64,000 nucleotides of DNA, taken from assembly GCF_040183065.1 (NCBI RefSeq), contig NC_091131.1, forward strand, positions 103,541,830 through 103,605,829, written 5' to 3'. The translations under genes were made by a program, and so were the position numbers. The first letter of the stretch is position 1; each line of letters starts with the position of its first letter. The stretch comes from Periplaneta americana (Eukaryota; Arthropoda; Insecta; Blattodea; Blattidae). Positions 49,997-60,865 of this stretch are shown here, in pieces. The notes under the pieces were generated by a model. That model did not search any database and was not told the origin of the DNA. It saw only the letters and a program-made list of their open reading frames with translations.

Positions 49997-50845
49997 AATA
50001 CTGATTTATGTAAATATGGATAGTAAAAATTGAAGTAATTACAATATACACCTGTTTTATGCGAATTTGTAAAACTGCATACATCTGTAGTTCAGATATA
50101 GTTTTACTCTTCCTCGTTTTAATCATGACAATGCTTTTTAGTTCTTTTCAGCATTCTGATTATTGTATTGTGTTTCTGTTTTGTGAAAGATTTTAGATAA
50201 GGGCGCAAATAGCCATAGCAGCTGATACGCCCTTTTTAAACCCCACTAACTTAACTTAGTTTTACTCTCCAGTTCGTTTCATTTGAATTTGATATTTCAC
50301 AATGCTGTTGTCACAAAATATTTTGTGAAAGTGGTGTCACAATCCTCAAGGACACACAGTTATAGAACTTACATTCATAAAGAGCTTTTATTTTTTACTA
50401 ATATTATTTTTTAATAACCAGACATTGGAAGTTTATGCAAGTGCATGTTTTTGTTGGAAGGTCATATTTGTCTGCAATCGAAGTGACACCCATTTTAAAG
50501 TTAAAGGATTAAAAATTGTACTAAAATAAATATACATATTTGCATATTTCGTGGTAATTTAGTATGCAGTTCATTTTCGCATATGTTTGCATGGTTTTGC
50601 CTAAATTCTGCATATTTTAGCTTAGATTCTGCATAAAATACAATTTTGTTTTCAATGAAAAATGTACTTGTAGCGGTTTCCTCATTGCTTCCCACCCACA
50701 CACATTCTGAAGGTCAGATGACAGCTCACAAATTCTTATAGTTACATTAGTTACATAGGTGGTCGCAAGTGCATGCAGGTGGCGTCTCCAGCTAACTCAC
50801 CTTTCATTTGCTTTGTTTCATCCACCGATAAGGTTAACTTTTGCC
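49997..50845. other. Unannotated sequence
   Basis: AT-rich. A short GGGCGCAAATAGCCATAGC...GCCC block near 50200-50250 may be a repeat fragment, but I cannot assign it. The rest may be the 5' part of the hAT remnant that follows. Confidence 0.3.
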
Positions 50846-50849
50846 ATTG

Positions 50850-51400
50850 ATGAGATGTCAAAGAGTAAGTCTTTTTATTTGAAGAAATGGATTAAAGAAA
50901 CAGAAGATAATTATTTCACTACGGATGGGACTTTGTACTTTGCAAACTATGTAATTGTGAGGCGAGTTTCAAGAAATAAAAGTTTTCATTTTTGAATAAT
51001 CCAAAATTTTATACTTTTCAATATAAAGTAATACCAATGATTTCTAATGCTTTATGATAAGAAGTACCAACTTACGCAGCATTGCAAGATAATCAAACAT
51101 GAGCAAGCTAAAGCTTCTGACAATAAATCTGTACAAGTACAGGGATTTTTAAAATCATTTAGTAGACAGACTGAGCAATCAGCAGGATCTTAAAAAAAAA
51201 TCAGACAACCATCCCTGATAATGTAAAACATATGTCTGACTTCAAATAAGCACCACTGACATCATGTGCCATTGAATGCACGTTTTCTGCCTACAAACTG
51301 TTGCTTATAGACAAGGCACAAACTGACTTCTGAGAACTTGCAAAAAAATCCTCGTCACCTACTGCAATTTGAACTACACATAGACTTACTGAACATTGGC
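50850..51400 (+). mobile_element. hAT-type transposase remnant, internally deleted
   Basis: MSKSKSFYLKKWIKETEDNY and FTTDGTLYFANY (about 50855-50960) look like the BED-type zinc-finger start of hAT proteins, followed in another frame by QLTQHCKIIKHEQAKASDNK and VQGFLKSFSRQTEQS. At about 51280-51340, CAIECTFSAYKLLLIDKAQT resembles the hAT C-terminal dimerisation helix (ERVFSAYKNIL...). The catalytic middle is missing. No inverted ends found. Confidence 0.55.
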
Positions 51401-52750
51401 TTTAGGCCTATATAATTTTACCTAATTAGCACGTAGCGTTTTGGTTTTAGTCAATTGATTTTGCTTATCCTGAACATATGTTTACATATTGCATGCTTAT
51501 TTTGTGCAGTATTATTTGCATAACTTCAGATATTTACTAATAACAAACTGAATGCCTGGTGCTACAACTCTAGATGAGCCTTCACCTTTCTTAGGTATTT
51601 TTAATCTGAACTAGACAACACACAATGATCACTATCATGATTTGAGTCAACATGATGACTCCATTCCTCCATCTAAGACAATAAAACTGTGCACCTAACA
51701 CGTTATGTTTACAGTGACCAGCATTATGTTTCTAATAAAAAAAAATAACAAATTCATGGAAAGACAGCCCATGACGAGCTAAGAATGACCAACTGTTGAC
51801 CTCCCATGCACAGGCCTCAGCAAAGATGAACAATCAACCAACAAGTACAGAGGTAACTTGTAGTCAACACAATGATCCCTTATAGCTCACTTTTACGTTT
51901 ATAATATCTAATATAGTCAAATTAGTGAATGCAATGATAAAGGAGAAGACTGTGAGCAAAAGGAAAGAGTTAAAAGACTCAAATATTAGCATTGATAATG
52001 ACTTTCATTACGAAGTAAGATGCAGGTGGAAAGTGCTAGTGCCTTTTTTTGAAAACAGCAAGATCCATGTCACTACGTGAGACTAGCGAAGGACAAATTT
52101 AAAATAAATAGCGAGATATTCGACTTAAAATTATGTTTGGAAAGCCTAAATAAATCTGGAATAGGGGAGAATATAAATGAAGAAAAAAAGAAACGTAAGG
52201 GGAATAGTGAAGAGAAACTCAATTCATATTAGGAATGAAGTCGTGAAAAGCAAGAAGTCAGAAAAGCAAAAGAGTGTGCAGAAGTTGGAGTTTTGTTGAA
52301 TGCAGTAAATTCCAATCGAGCAGCAGGCAGCAGTATGAAGACCCTGGGAATTTTGCTGACGACAGGAGAAAAGAGAGGGAAGGCTGTGAGGAGTAGAGAG
52401 GAGAGAAGTATCGAAGGATGGAGAAAGTTGGTAGTGACATCACCACAAGGTCCCGGTAGGAGTGAAATGTGTCGAGTTAGAGTGATAACGGAGACATTTG
52501 TGGTGTCAGCGAGAGAAATAAAAGCAACGTGAGTGAACAGCTGGTAAAGGTCAAGGAGCACAAGAAAGATGATAGGGGAAAAAAGGGAGAGTTAGGGGTA
52601 AGAAAAGGAAGTATAGATAAGGTAAATAGAGCAGATAATGAAAATCGAGCAGGGAGTAGCAATGTTTTGTTCCGTGGATTCTTGAAGAATGAAATTGAAA
52701 ACTTCGTTACAGTATCTGTGATCCTTATCATAAGAATGTAAAACTATTTC
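51401..52750. other. No gene recognised; purine-rich stretch
   Basis: 51.4-52.1 kb is AT-rich without motifs. About 52130-52640 is strongly A/G-rich on the plus strand, which creates long low-complexity frames on both strands (lysine/glutamate/arginine or serine/leucine); I do not treat these as genes. Confidence 0.45.
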
Positions 52751-52805
52751 TAGTTTTAGTGTGTTATTTTCAGGCATGCAGTTTGGAAAGATGGTGAAGA
52801 ACAAA

Positions 52806-52809
<4 letters not shown>

Positions 52810-52853
<44 letters not shown>
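52810..52853. repeat. (ATT)n microsatellite
   Basis: About 45 bp of uninterrupted ATT repeat. Confidence 0.95.
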
Positions 52854-53133
52854 CAGCACGCGAAAGTCAAGACACTGATCTGTGAAAGTATTCATTTCGT
52901 GGAGGGGGGTGAGGGGAGGGAGGAAAAAAATTTAAAGTTATGTCGAGGAAATTTTCTATGTTTCTGCCCCGTTTCTTTTAGGGTTCATCCCGACATTTAT
53001 CTTAGCACTTTAAGAAACTCACGGGAATAATGTGGAAATGTGGGCAAGTGGGTATTCTAGTCAAGGGCGAAATAGGTGTGTGGTTCTGGTTTAGGGAGTG
53101 ATTGCGTGTGGGGTATGGTTTTTATCCTCTATC

Positions 53134-53250
53134 TCAGCGTTTTTCAACCTTCTCCAACTTATGGCACGTTAAAGTTGCAATTTAACATCCTGCGGCACAC
53201 ATATAATCAGAACGAGTGGTTCCTAACTAGGGGGGAGTTTTCATAAAAAC
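53134..53250 (+). mobile_element. Possible hAT terminal fragment
   Basis: CAGCGTTTTTCAACC followed by GGCACG...GCGGCACAC and then AGTGGTTCCTAACTAGGGG resembles the CAGxGxTTxTCAACC ends of hAT elements. Only one end is seen. Confidence 0.35.
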
Positions 53251-53455
53251 ATGTAAAATACGACATTTTTTTACTTTTGTCCATAGTGACACTTGTGACG
53301 GATAAGGCTGCAACAAGTTTTTTCGGGGTTCTCCCATTTCCCCATGTTAGGCATCCACATTATTCCTTCAACATTTCTCCATCCACCCGAATGCCAGTTG
53401 GTGACGCATTGAGGGACGAGTGGGGTTTCCTGCTCGAAACATGAGTAGCCTACGG

Positions 53456-54275
53456 CATGGATAAATATATAATAGGATGCGAAACTGCGGTCAGCACCAT
53501 CTGGCGGCAGGGGGCTCAAATAATATGATCAGCGCCCAACGTCGTAGGTGGTGAACATTAGAACTACGTGTTGGGTACATTACCCAGAGTTCTCTATTTA
53601 TCTGTTCGAGATATTGCTCGAAGAGATAAGATGGCAGACAGAAACTTGCTAATAAGTGAACATAAAATGATACTACGTGTGTATAAGCAATGTATGTTAA
53701 ACAGTGATGTTTATGGACGTTGTAAAAATAGTGTTGTTCAATGTATTGTAAAGTAATAGTAATATAATAAATTGAACTATCTAAGTAGTTCTTGCAGACT
53801 TTTCCATTGCGCTGTACAATAAATACCCAAAGAATACAATCCCAATTATCTAACCTTTTGCTTTATTTTTTTTGTCTCTGTCTGGTTATATTTTAATTGG
53901 GTAGTGTAAAATAGATCGTCTCTTTTATCTTCCTGTTGGCTCCGGTATGAATTTTCAGTAGAAGATGCTGTGAGGAATAAAAATGTAAATGTTTTATTTT
54001 AAATTGGGTTAGTTTTGAATATCGATGAGGGAGGGAGGGAGGGAGGGAGGGAGGGAGGGAATACTTTCTGCACAGTTTAACATTTTCGTCACCAGGTGCG
54101 CTGCTAAATGCATGGAGTAATTATTCTTTTCGCTACTTGTTGCGCTGCTAGATGTAATAACGCCCCTCCTCCCAACAGGTGGCAGCAAGATCAATTTCTA
54201 CAACAGCGCCTCTAGTATGTGTTACGGGAAACTCAGTAAGTTTCGCATCCTATTATATATTCATCCATGCCTACG
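53456..54275. repeat. Inverted repeat pair, about 820 bp apart
   Basis: ATATATAATAGGATGCGAAA (about 53465-53485) recurs inverted at about 54238-54260, with CATGGAT further out on both sides. GGCGGCAG / CTGCCACC also lie inside both ends. Probably the ends of a non-autonomous DNA element; no duplication identified. A (GAGG)n tract lies within. Confidence 0.4.
54027..54060. repeat. (GAGG)n microsatellite
   Basis: About 34 bp of GGGA repeat. Confidence 0.9.
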
Positions 54276-54701
54276 CAACGAACAGTAGTGTGAATTGAGA
54301 ATACGCTAGTTTGAGGGTCAGCGCAATAATGTCGTAGTGATGGATGTAAGTGTCCCCTCGCTAAAATTAAAAATTCGTTCAATTCAATATTGGTACGATA
54401 TTCTAACTTTACTAACATGGCAATATAACGAAACGAAAAGTATATAACCGTGTAGACAAAGGAGTCCCATAACCGTGAACATCCGCGACAAACTGGTCTG
54501 ACCCTCAAGGTCGCGACGAGACGGATGGGGCAAAACATGCCTCGAAAACTGCGTTCCGGCAGCCATTTTATGTGTATAATTCCGTGAGATCTGAACCGAT
54601 CCGGACGTTTGAGCTGTCGATCGATCGACTAAATAAAAGCAATACATATATATCCGCTGTAAATTGAACCCTTAACTTCCAATAAATAGTTGTGAAAATT
54701 T

Positions 54702-55635
54702 GTCGGCCCATCGGATCTGTGCCCCCATAAGATATACGAACTGAACCCTAATTCCTACTCAGCCTCGGTAATTCATTTCTCTCCCTGCATTCCTAACTCT
54801 CTCTTTTCTGTCTCTCCCCCTTTCTCTCCCCCACTACTCACAATTTTGAGCATTCTTGCAGGACAGTTTATTTGCACTTGCAGTCCAGTGTTGTCAATTC
54901 AACATAAAACTGTAGCAAGGAGTGGTGAAATAAATATTATTAAGCAAGTACATAGTAGCATTTTGCGATGAAGAGAAACAAACAGGTCAATATCTGTTTC
55001 CTATAAATCAGGCAACGAAAATAGCAACTGCGATCACTGGTGAGGCTTATTTTATTTCAATTGATTACGTATTAAAATTACTTACTTAACTAATACTGAT
55101 ATAATACAACATTTTATGTAATTTATATAGGCAGGTCAGAGCGCCTAATAAAGAAAATCAGGAGAGAGGGAGTGTGTGCAGGAGATGTAAAGCTAAAATC
55201 ACCAGGGAAGAACAGACCAAGGGAACCTTTAATTCTTGTAGATGATATGAACCGATGTATTTTTTACGAAAAAAGATACAAGAATTTTATACCGTGCAGA
55301 AAGAAGTTCCGACATTGAAGAAATTACTGAAGGTTGCAAGAGAAGCAATAATTTCCAAGGTTGGAGAGAAACGCTACGGAAAGTGGGATTTAGGTTTAAA
55401 AATTGTAGAAATACAAGATTTATTTTCATTGAAAGAAATGATATTGTAGCATGGAGGACCAGTTATTTATGACACCGTTTGACGGAAGTTTGGCAACATC
55501 CTTATTCGGCTAGGTTCGTGGCCTGCTGCTTGACGTCGTGGGAGAAAAGCGGATGGAATGGAGTGAGTACAGGCGTTAACTTTTTCAAGAATGACGACAG
55601 TGCTGATGGGGCACAGATCCGATGGTCCGACAATA
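54702..55635 (+). mobile_element. IS630-type (DDE_3) DNA element, internally deleted
   Basis: Inverted ends TTGTCGG(C)CCATCGGATC at about 54702 and GATCCGATGG(T)CCGACAA at about 55635, extending to CTGTGCCCC. The inside (55139-55450) encodes, in shifting frames, ERLIKKIRREGVCAGDVKLK, then FYTVQKEVPTLKKLLKVARE and EIQDLFSLKEMIL. The QKEVPTLKKLL block matches the N-terminal part of a group of insect DDE_3 transposases. The catalytic part is absent. Confidence 0.6.
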
Positions 55636-55802
55636 CTTGCGGCGAGATGATGCTGACCTGACTGCTGTTAAGCATTCATTCAATAAACATAAATATGGAT
55701 CTATTCAATTTATTCGGCTATTGGGAATGCTAATAAACTTATATGAGAACAAATAAAGGGCTCTTCGGGCTGAGACGCCGTGGTCTACTGGCGATGTTGC
55801 AT

Positions 55803-55843
55803 CCAGACGTTTCGTCTACAGCTGCGGTAGACAACTTAAGTGG
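55803..55843 (-). ncRNA. Candidate hammerhead ribozyme motif, minus strand
   Basis: The counterpart on the other arm. It keeps CCA/TGG (helix I), a perfect 6-bp helix II (GTCTAC/GTAGAC), and GAAACGTC. The CUGANGA core is mutated to CTTAAGT, so this copy should be inactive. The stem is kept by different bases than in the plus copy, which supports a real structure. Confidence 0.38.
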
Positions 55844-55895
55844 CGAGGTACACGTGGGCGAAGTGATTTCCTTAATTTACCCTGGGCAACTGTGG

Positions 55896-55937
55896 CCACT
55901 GAAGATTTGTTTACTGTAGCTTAGACGAAACGTCTGG
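55896..55937 (+). ncRNA. Candidate hammerhead ribozyme motif, plus strand
   Basis: Order of elements: CCA (helix I), CTGAAGA (CUGANGA core, 55899-55905), a stem GTTTA/TAGAC with an 8-nt loop (helix II), GAAA (55927-55930), then CGTC giving a 2-bp helix III without loop and the cleavage triplet, and TGG (helix I, pairs with CCA). Very short helix III is a known trait of hammerheads in Penelope-like elements. The deviation is three extra T between the core and helix II, so activity is uncertain. Confidence 0.42.
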
Positions 55938-56337
55938 ATGCAACACCGCCAGTAGACCACGGCCTCTAAACCCGAAGAATCCTGTATCTATTTATAGACG
56001 CCAGCCGTGAAACCTTACACTATAGTATATGAGTATTTGAGTTGAACAATGATCGAGAAAGCAAGACTAAAGCGTCCGCAAAGCCGAAAACCCGCACGGC
56101 AGTACTGCCTCGTCATTGACTGCTTGTAAGCAAAATGTTCAAGACATCGGGACTTCGGGAGTGGTCAACTCTCGAACGTCAAGCAGCCTTGAATCGTCAC
56201 AGTTGTTTATACGAGACTGAACTTTTATCTGTATTGACAACTGTCATATATTTATAAACAATCAAGTAGCCTATTTGAAACATCATCTCTACCATAACTT
56301 TTCTCGGATTCTCAGCCAGGTGAGTTCAGTTGTTGCT

Positions 56338-56375
56338 CCAAGCTTTCGATGACTAGCTCTGCCATTTTCTTCAGG
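56338..56375 (-). ncRNA. Second hammerhead-like motif
   Basis: The minus strand reads CCTGAAGA, then a stem ATGGC/GTCAT with a 7-nt loop, then CGAAAGC and TTGG. The order CTGAAGA - stem - GAAA with a 2-bp helix III resembles the motif at 55896. Helix I pairing is poor (one base pair seen), so this is weaker. Confidence 0.28.
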
Positions 56376-57200
56376 CATTGAAGTGTCGTGGGACCATGTC
56401 TAGCCGGTATATAAACGTTAGTAGGGCTTCCCGCTGCGGACCAATCAGGAGCTAGTTCCTAGTCCCGACGTATACTAAGTTATATAACGTCTTTGGTCCC
56501 GACCGCCTGAATAGTGGATTCTTTGAGAAAGAATGAATGAATATGCTTCCTGACCATTTCTGCTACTTTCGAAGGAAGACTTAAAGTGATGCCGAGACTT
56601 TTCCATCTAACTTGAGATGCCTTATCCTACGCACCCTCACCTCATTTATAGCAAAAACAGAATAGAATCCTTTCACACATACTTCTTGACGTGTTGCACC
56701 AACAAGAACATCATACTTAAAACTTGCAGAGTTCACTCTGTTGGATTCTTTTCTTGGACGTCTTTGTATAGAAAGATATTTTGTTTATCTTCTTTCTCGA
56801 TATTATAAACTTTTGTGAAATGTCGAGACAATTATCTTTCCCAATGAACTCTAAACATTTCTTCTGGCATCTGAATTTAAAAAAATCCTAGAAACAAAAT
56901 TGGACACCCTAATTACGTCAGTGCTAAATAATATGATATGTAACATAGCTTACCCTCAAGAAAATCTTGCCTTTTTTTTTTTTTTTTTCACAGCTTTTCT
57001 TGTATGGTTCACATAAGCTTCATCTTTAAGCCTCGTTGCTTTTTTGAAATTACATCTGAATGTGGCCGAGTTTCTTTTCCTCATGGAACACTGTCCTTTC
57101 TCTGCGTTATTCATTGTACCAACAAACATACTTTAAATCGCAGAGGAAAATAATTTCACCTTTAACAGGAAGAAATAACGAAACACCACCTTCTATCTGA
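56376..57200. other. No gene recognised
   Basis: Sequence between the hammerhead-like motif and the SINE. The part up to about 56520 (GGCTTCCCGCTGCGGACCAA..., TATATAACGTC) may belong to the same retroelement as the motif. An oligo-T tract lies at about 56973-56988. Confidence 0.35.
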
Positions 57201-58082
57201 TTCACTGCATACAGTTTGCCTAGGTATCGCAGTTGGTATAGCGCTGGCTTTCTGTGCTCGAGGTTGCGGGTTCGATCTCGGCCTAGGTCGATGGCATTCA
57301 AGTGTGCTTAAATGCGACTGGTTCATGTCAGTAAATTTACTAGCCTGTAAAAGAACTGCGGGACAGAATTCCGGCACACCGACGACGCTGATTAGGGCTG
57401 GGGACGGAGCGGTTCGGTTCGGAGCAGTTACTGTGACGTCATTACTCGCTTGAACCGAGTACAGTAGAGTACAAATTTGTGGCGGCAGATTTAAAATTTA
57501 GATAGACTGAGTCGATTTTAGAACGTACTTTGAAAGTGGAACCAAACGTGTTTTAAAAGCGTTGTAGTAAAGCGCTTTCGCTTTGCCAATTGACGAGAAA
57601 AAGTGCTTCTCTTCATTAAAAAATGGCGGTTGCAAATTTCATTTGCGTGATTACAACTATTTGCGTAGTTATTTTGTATGAAAGGCCTATTTAACTTTCA
57701 GTGTTGTTATAATATATGACAGACGAAATAAAATTGATAAAATAATTTATAATACTAACAGCTGATAAATTAACATGTTATGTAAACGTTAAACGCTGCA
57801 GCTAAGTAAAAAAAAAGAAGATAGAAACAGGCTCCATGAAGCGCTGCCTAAAACACTTAAAAATAACACACAGAATTATTTACTATTACGGAAAGTGGAT
57901 AAAATAATCAATAAAACGTGGAATCTTAAACTGAAGAACATAATTTTTATTTATTTTATAACATTACTAGCCTTCAATACAACCATGTTCTCTTTCGTGA
58001 AGAGTAATATTATTGATTAATTAAAGTAATCAGATAACATAATTCGTAGAAATAAATACAAATAAAATTATGACTGATGAGG

Positions 58083-58600
58083 TCACCTAATTATGTCAGG
58101 TGAAGAATAAAATGCATGCAGTTCTGCGTTTTGTAACTTTCTCCATTCTCCTGTAACTTCATTCCTCTTAGCCCCAAATATTATCCTAAGCATCTTATTC
58201 TCAACACCTTTCACCTCTGTTCCTCCCTCAAAGTGAGTCCAAGTTTTACAACCATATATAAATTCTCACTTTCAGCTTTTCTGAGAGCAGATTGGATGAT
58301 AAAAGTTTTTCAACCGAATAATAAAATGCATTTCCCATATTTATTCTGCGTTTAATTTTCTCCCGAGTGTCATTTATATTTGTTATTGTTGCTCCAAGAT
58401 ATTTTAATTTTTCCAGCTCTTCAAAGGATACATTTCCAACTTTTATATTTCCATTTCGTACATTATTCTGGTCCCGAGATATAATCATATACTTTGTCTT
58501 TTCGGGATTTACTTTCACACCTATCTCTTTACTTACTTGAAGTGAAATTTTTTGTGGATTTTCTTCTAATATAGTCACGTCATCCGCATAAACAAGGAGC
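58083..58600 (-). mobile_element. LINE RT fragment inside the hAT element
   Basis: The minus frame 58246-58578 reads KEIGVKVNPEKTKYMIISRD, LEKLKYLGATITNINDTREK and IKRRINMGNAFYYSVEKLL, conserved blocks after the YADD box. Same family as 17174-17795, and it overlaps it at the KVRIY end. No intact ends. Confidence 0.85.
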
Positions 58601-58601
58601 T

Positions 58602-58718
<117 letters not shown>

Positions 58719-59759
58719 TACAGTAATATGTTCCGACTGTCAGTGTTTATTAGGCCCACTTGATAGGTCATATAATAGGATGAACTCCTCTTCAATGCTA
58801 GAAGCTTTTCAGCCCGCCTTGGGAATAAGGAAATAATTTGTCCTGCAGCAGAAAATATTTAAATACAACAGTACCAACGTTGTTGTCTGTTAGAATTAAG
58901 TAAAACACGTGAACTCTGTTTGAACGTTTGAACTGACCGGTAACGGCTACGGTTAACCGAGTAAAGGCTTCCCCACACCAACGCGAAATATTCGCAGCCG
59001 TGGCGGCGACGAATATTTCGCGTATACAGCGGCAACGAAATTCGCACGTTACCCCACACCGACGCGAAATATTCGCAGCTCTGACAGACCAAATTTCGCG
59101 TATGCAGAGGAATATGTCGTAGCTCCTATGATAGTCAATCAATCGCACTGTTATTTTTATGATTGGCAGATCAATGTCTGAGGAAAGCATGGAACAAATT
59201 TTGAAATCAAAATTGCTTTTAAAACGCGGGGGGGGGGGGGAAGATACTAATTGGAAGTGATCTGTTCAAAATAGACATTTAGACCTTCAGAAGTGGTTAG
59301 CGGTAAACTTTTTTATTTTTCACGTTAGATGGGGGGGTCAAAGCGAATGAAATGTTGAGAAAGAATGGAAATTACTTTTAAAAGTTGCCGCTATTCAAAA
59401 TCTTTACTGGTTTTCAAGTTACAGCGAGTTAAAGAAAAGAGTATTTTTTACTTGGCGAAGAACTCAAGACAACCTCTTCTCTGCTAATACAGAAATCTTT
59501 GCTCTGATTTCAAATTCGCTTACAAAATACTTCCATCGCTTAAATTGTTTTAATTACTCGTATATGTTTTGAAATGTAATAATAAATATTAAAATAAATG
59601 TAATTAAAATATAAATAATGCAATTAAAATAAATGTAATCACAATATTAAAATAAATGTAGTTACAATATTAAAATAAATCTAACTGAAATATTAGAATA
59701 CATTTCACTAAATTATTAAAAGAAAAGAATCAAAATGGCGAACGATGATATCTAGTATT

Positions 59760-60160
59760 TAGCCTTAGATGTTATGCTTGCGGTTGCAAACGTTGTCAAA
59801 GAACTTATAGCTCTGGAGGAGAGAACACATAGAAAAAAGAAAGAAGTGTGGGTGAGAAAATGAAGTCCATGTAGAAAAATACAGAAGTGCATCAGAAATA
59901 AGAAGTTAAAGATATCTGAAAAGATAAATTACCTATGAAACGAATATTCAGAGAATCCCTCGTAACATGAATTACCATTCCAGGACATATAAATAATTGA
60001 AAATAGTGAAATGAAATAAATGATCCTTTATTGGTAATATATTTTTTTATTCCTACTCAGAGAAATGACATTGGAAGATTCTCGGTCATTTAGCAATTTT
60101 CTAGGAATTGATGAGAGTACGTTCAACAAACTTCTAAAACGATATAAATCATTTTAGTGC
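59760..60160 (+). pseudogene. Harbinger transposase N-terminal remnants
   Basis: The plus strand reads AVANVVKELIALEERTHRKK and KEVWVRK, then after stops TLEDSRSFSNFLGIDESTFN and KLLKRYKSF. The order (E/K-rich helix, WVRxW-like, then DSxSFxNFLxxxxxTFxxLL) matches the start of insect PIF/Harbinger (HARBI1-like) transposases. The DDE domain is not recognisable downstream. Confidence 0.7.
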
Positions 60161-60734
60161 CGTGAAATCAATACATTCACATTTGGAAACAATTATTATA
60201 CTTTAATTGTCCGCGTTTCTATTAAAATGTAATGTAATACGTCTAACCCCTTCATTAACATATTTTTAATGTTTTTTCATCATTAGATACAAAAATAAAA
60301 CCATGCTGACTTTTATTAAACTTTTTAACAAACTAATACTCCCTTGAATGTATAATGGTTACATTCAATAAAATTCGCTCTCAACGCAGAAAGTATCATA
60401 AAATTCATACAGTATTTGCAGTTCTAAATATATGATCGTGCAAAAATAGTTTACAATATGCGTGTGTTAAGTGCGTAACAAAATCTCGAAAACAGAAGAC
60501 ACTCTACTTCGTCTCGTCTTTTCTAACTTTTCTTTGATTCTGTTATAATGCGTCCTTCAAGAGAAGGAAGATAAGAGATGATGCCAAGTCTAAAATCTGA
60601 GGGGGGGGGGTTGTCTCACAAGTAGTGATATTCGCGTATAATTAATAAAATTATCCTGTTTATGTGTAAGTGTAAGTCTAGTGTGAAGCAGTATCTGCTA
60701 GGTGTAGATTTTTGCTAATTTTTTCGGCTATGTA

Positions 60735-60865
60735 TGAAATGGAGGGGGAAAGGAACTGGCCACCCTACTCCATTATCTCCTGGCCTAGTTGCCTCATAAG
60801 GGTGCCTTGTTGGTATCATTTGTGAGGTTCAGACTTTTCTTCGGAAAATTGACTAAACAAAAATC
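60735..60865 (+). mobile_element. Short repeat, family 7
   Basis: Matches 41733-41854 (GGGGGAAAGGAACTGGCCAC, TCTCCTGGCCTAG, TTGACTAAACAAAAA) at about 80% identity, within the Harbinger. No duplication visible. Confidence 0.7.

Larger units (their letters stand above)
55763..55977. repeat. Inverted repeat with about 60-bp arms (Penelope-type ends?)
   Basis: The left arm CCGTGGTCTACTGGCG ... GCATCCAGACGTTTCGTCTA is matched by its complement on the right (about 55915-55975), about 93% identical. Each arm carries a GAAACGTC motif, on opposite strands, with hammerhead-like surroundings (see the two ncRNA entries). Confidence 0.8.

Noticed and set aside
52229-52741. Several overlapping frames on both strands
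   Set aside because: They follow from a purine-rich stretch (Lys/Glu/Arg on one strand, Ser/Leu/Phe on the other); no domain is visible.
55229-55449. Possible small host gene around 55.1-55.5 kb
   Set aside because: The frames match the N-terminal region of an insect DDE_3 transposase and lie between clear inverted ends.
58798-59190. 130-codon open frame on the minus strand
   Set aside because: It is made by the repeated Harbinger end module (recurring AANISRxCG), not by a gene.
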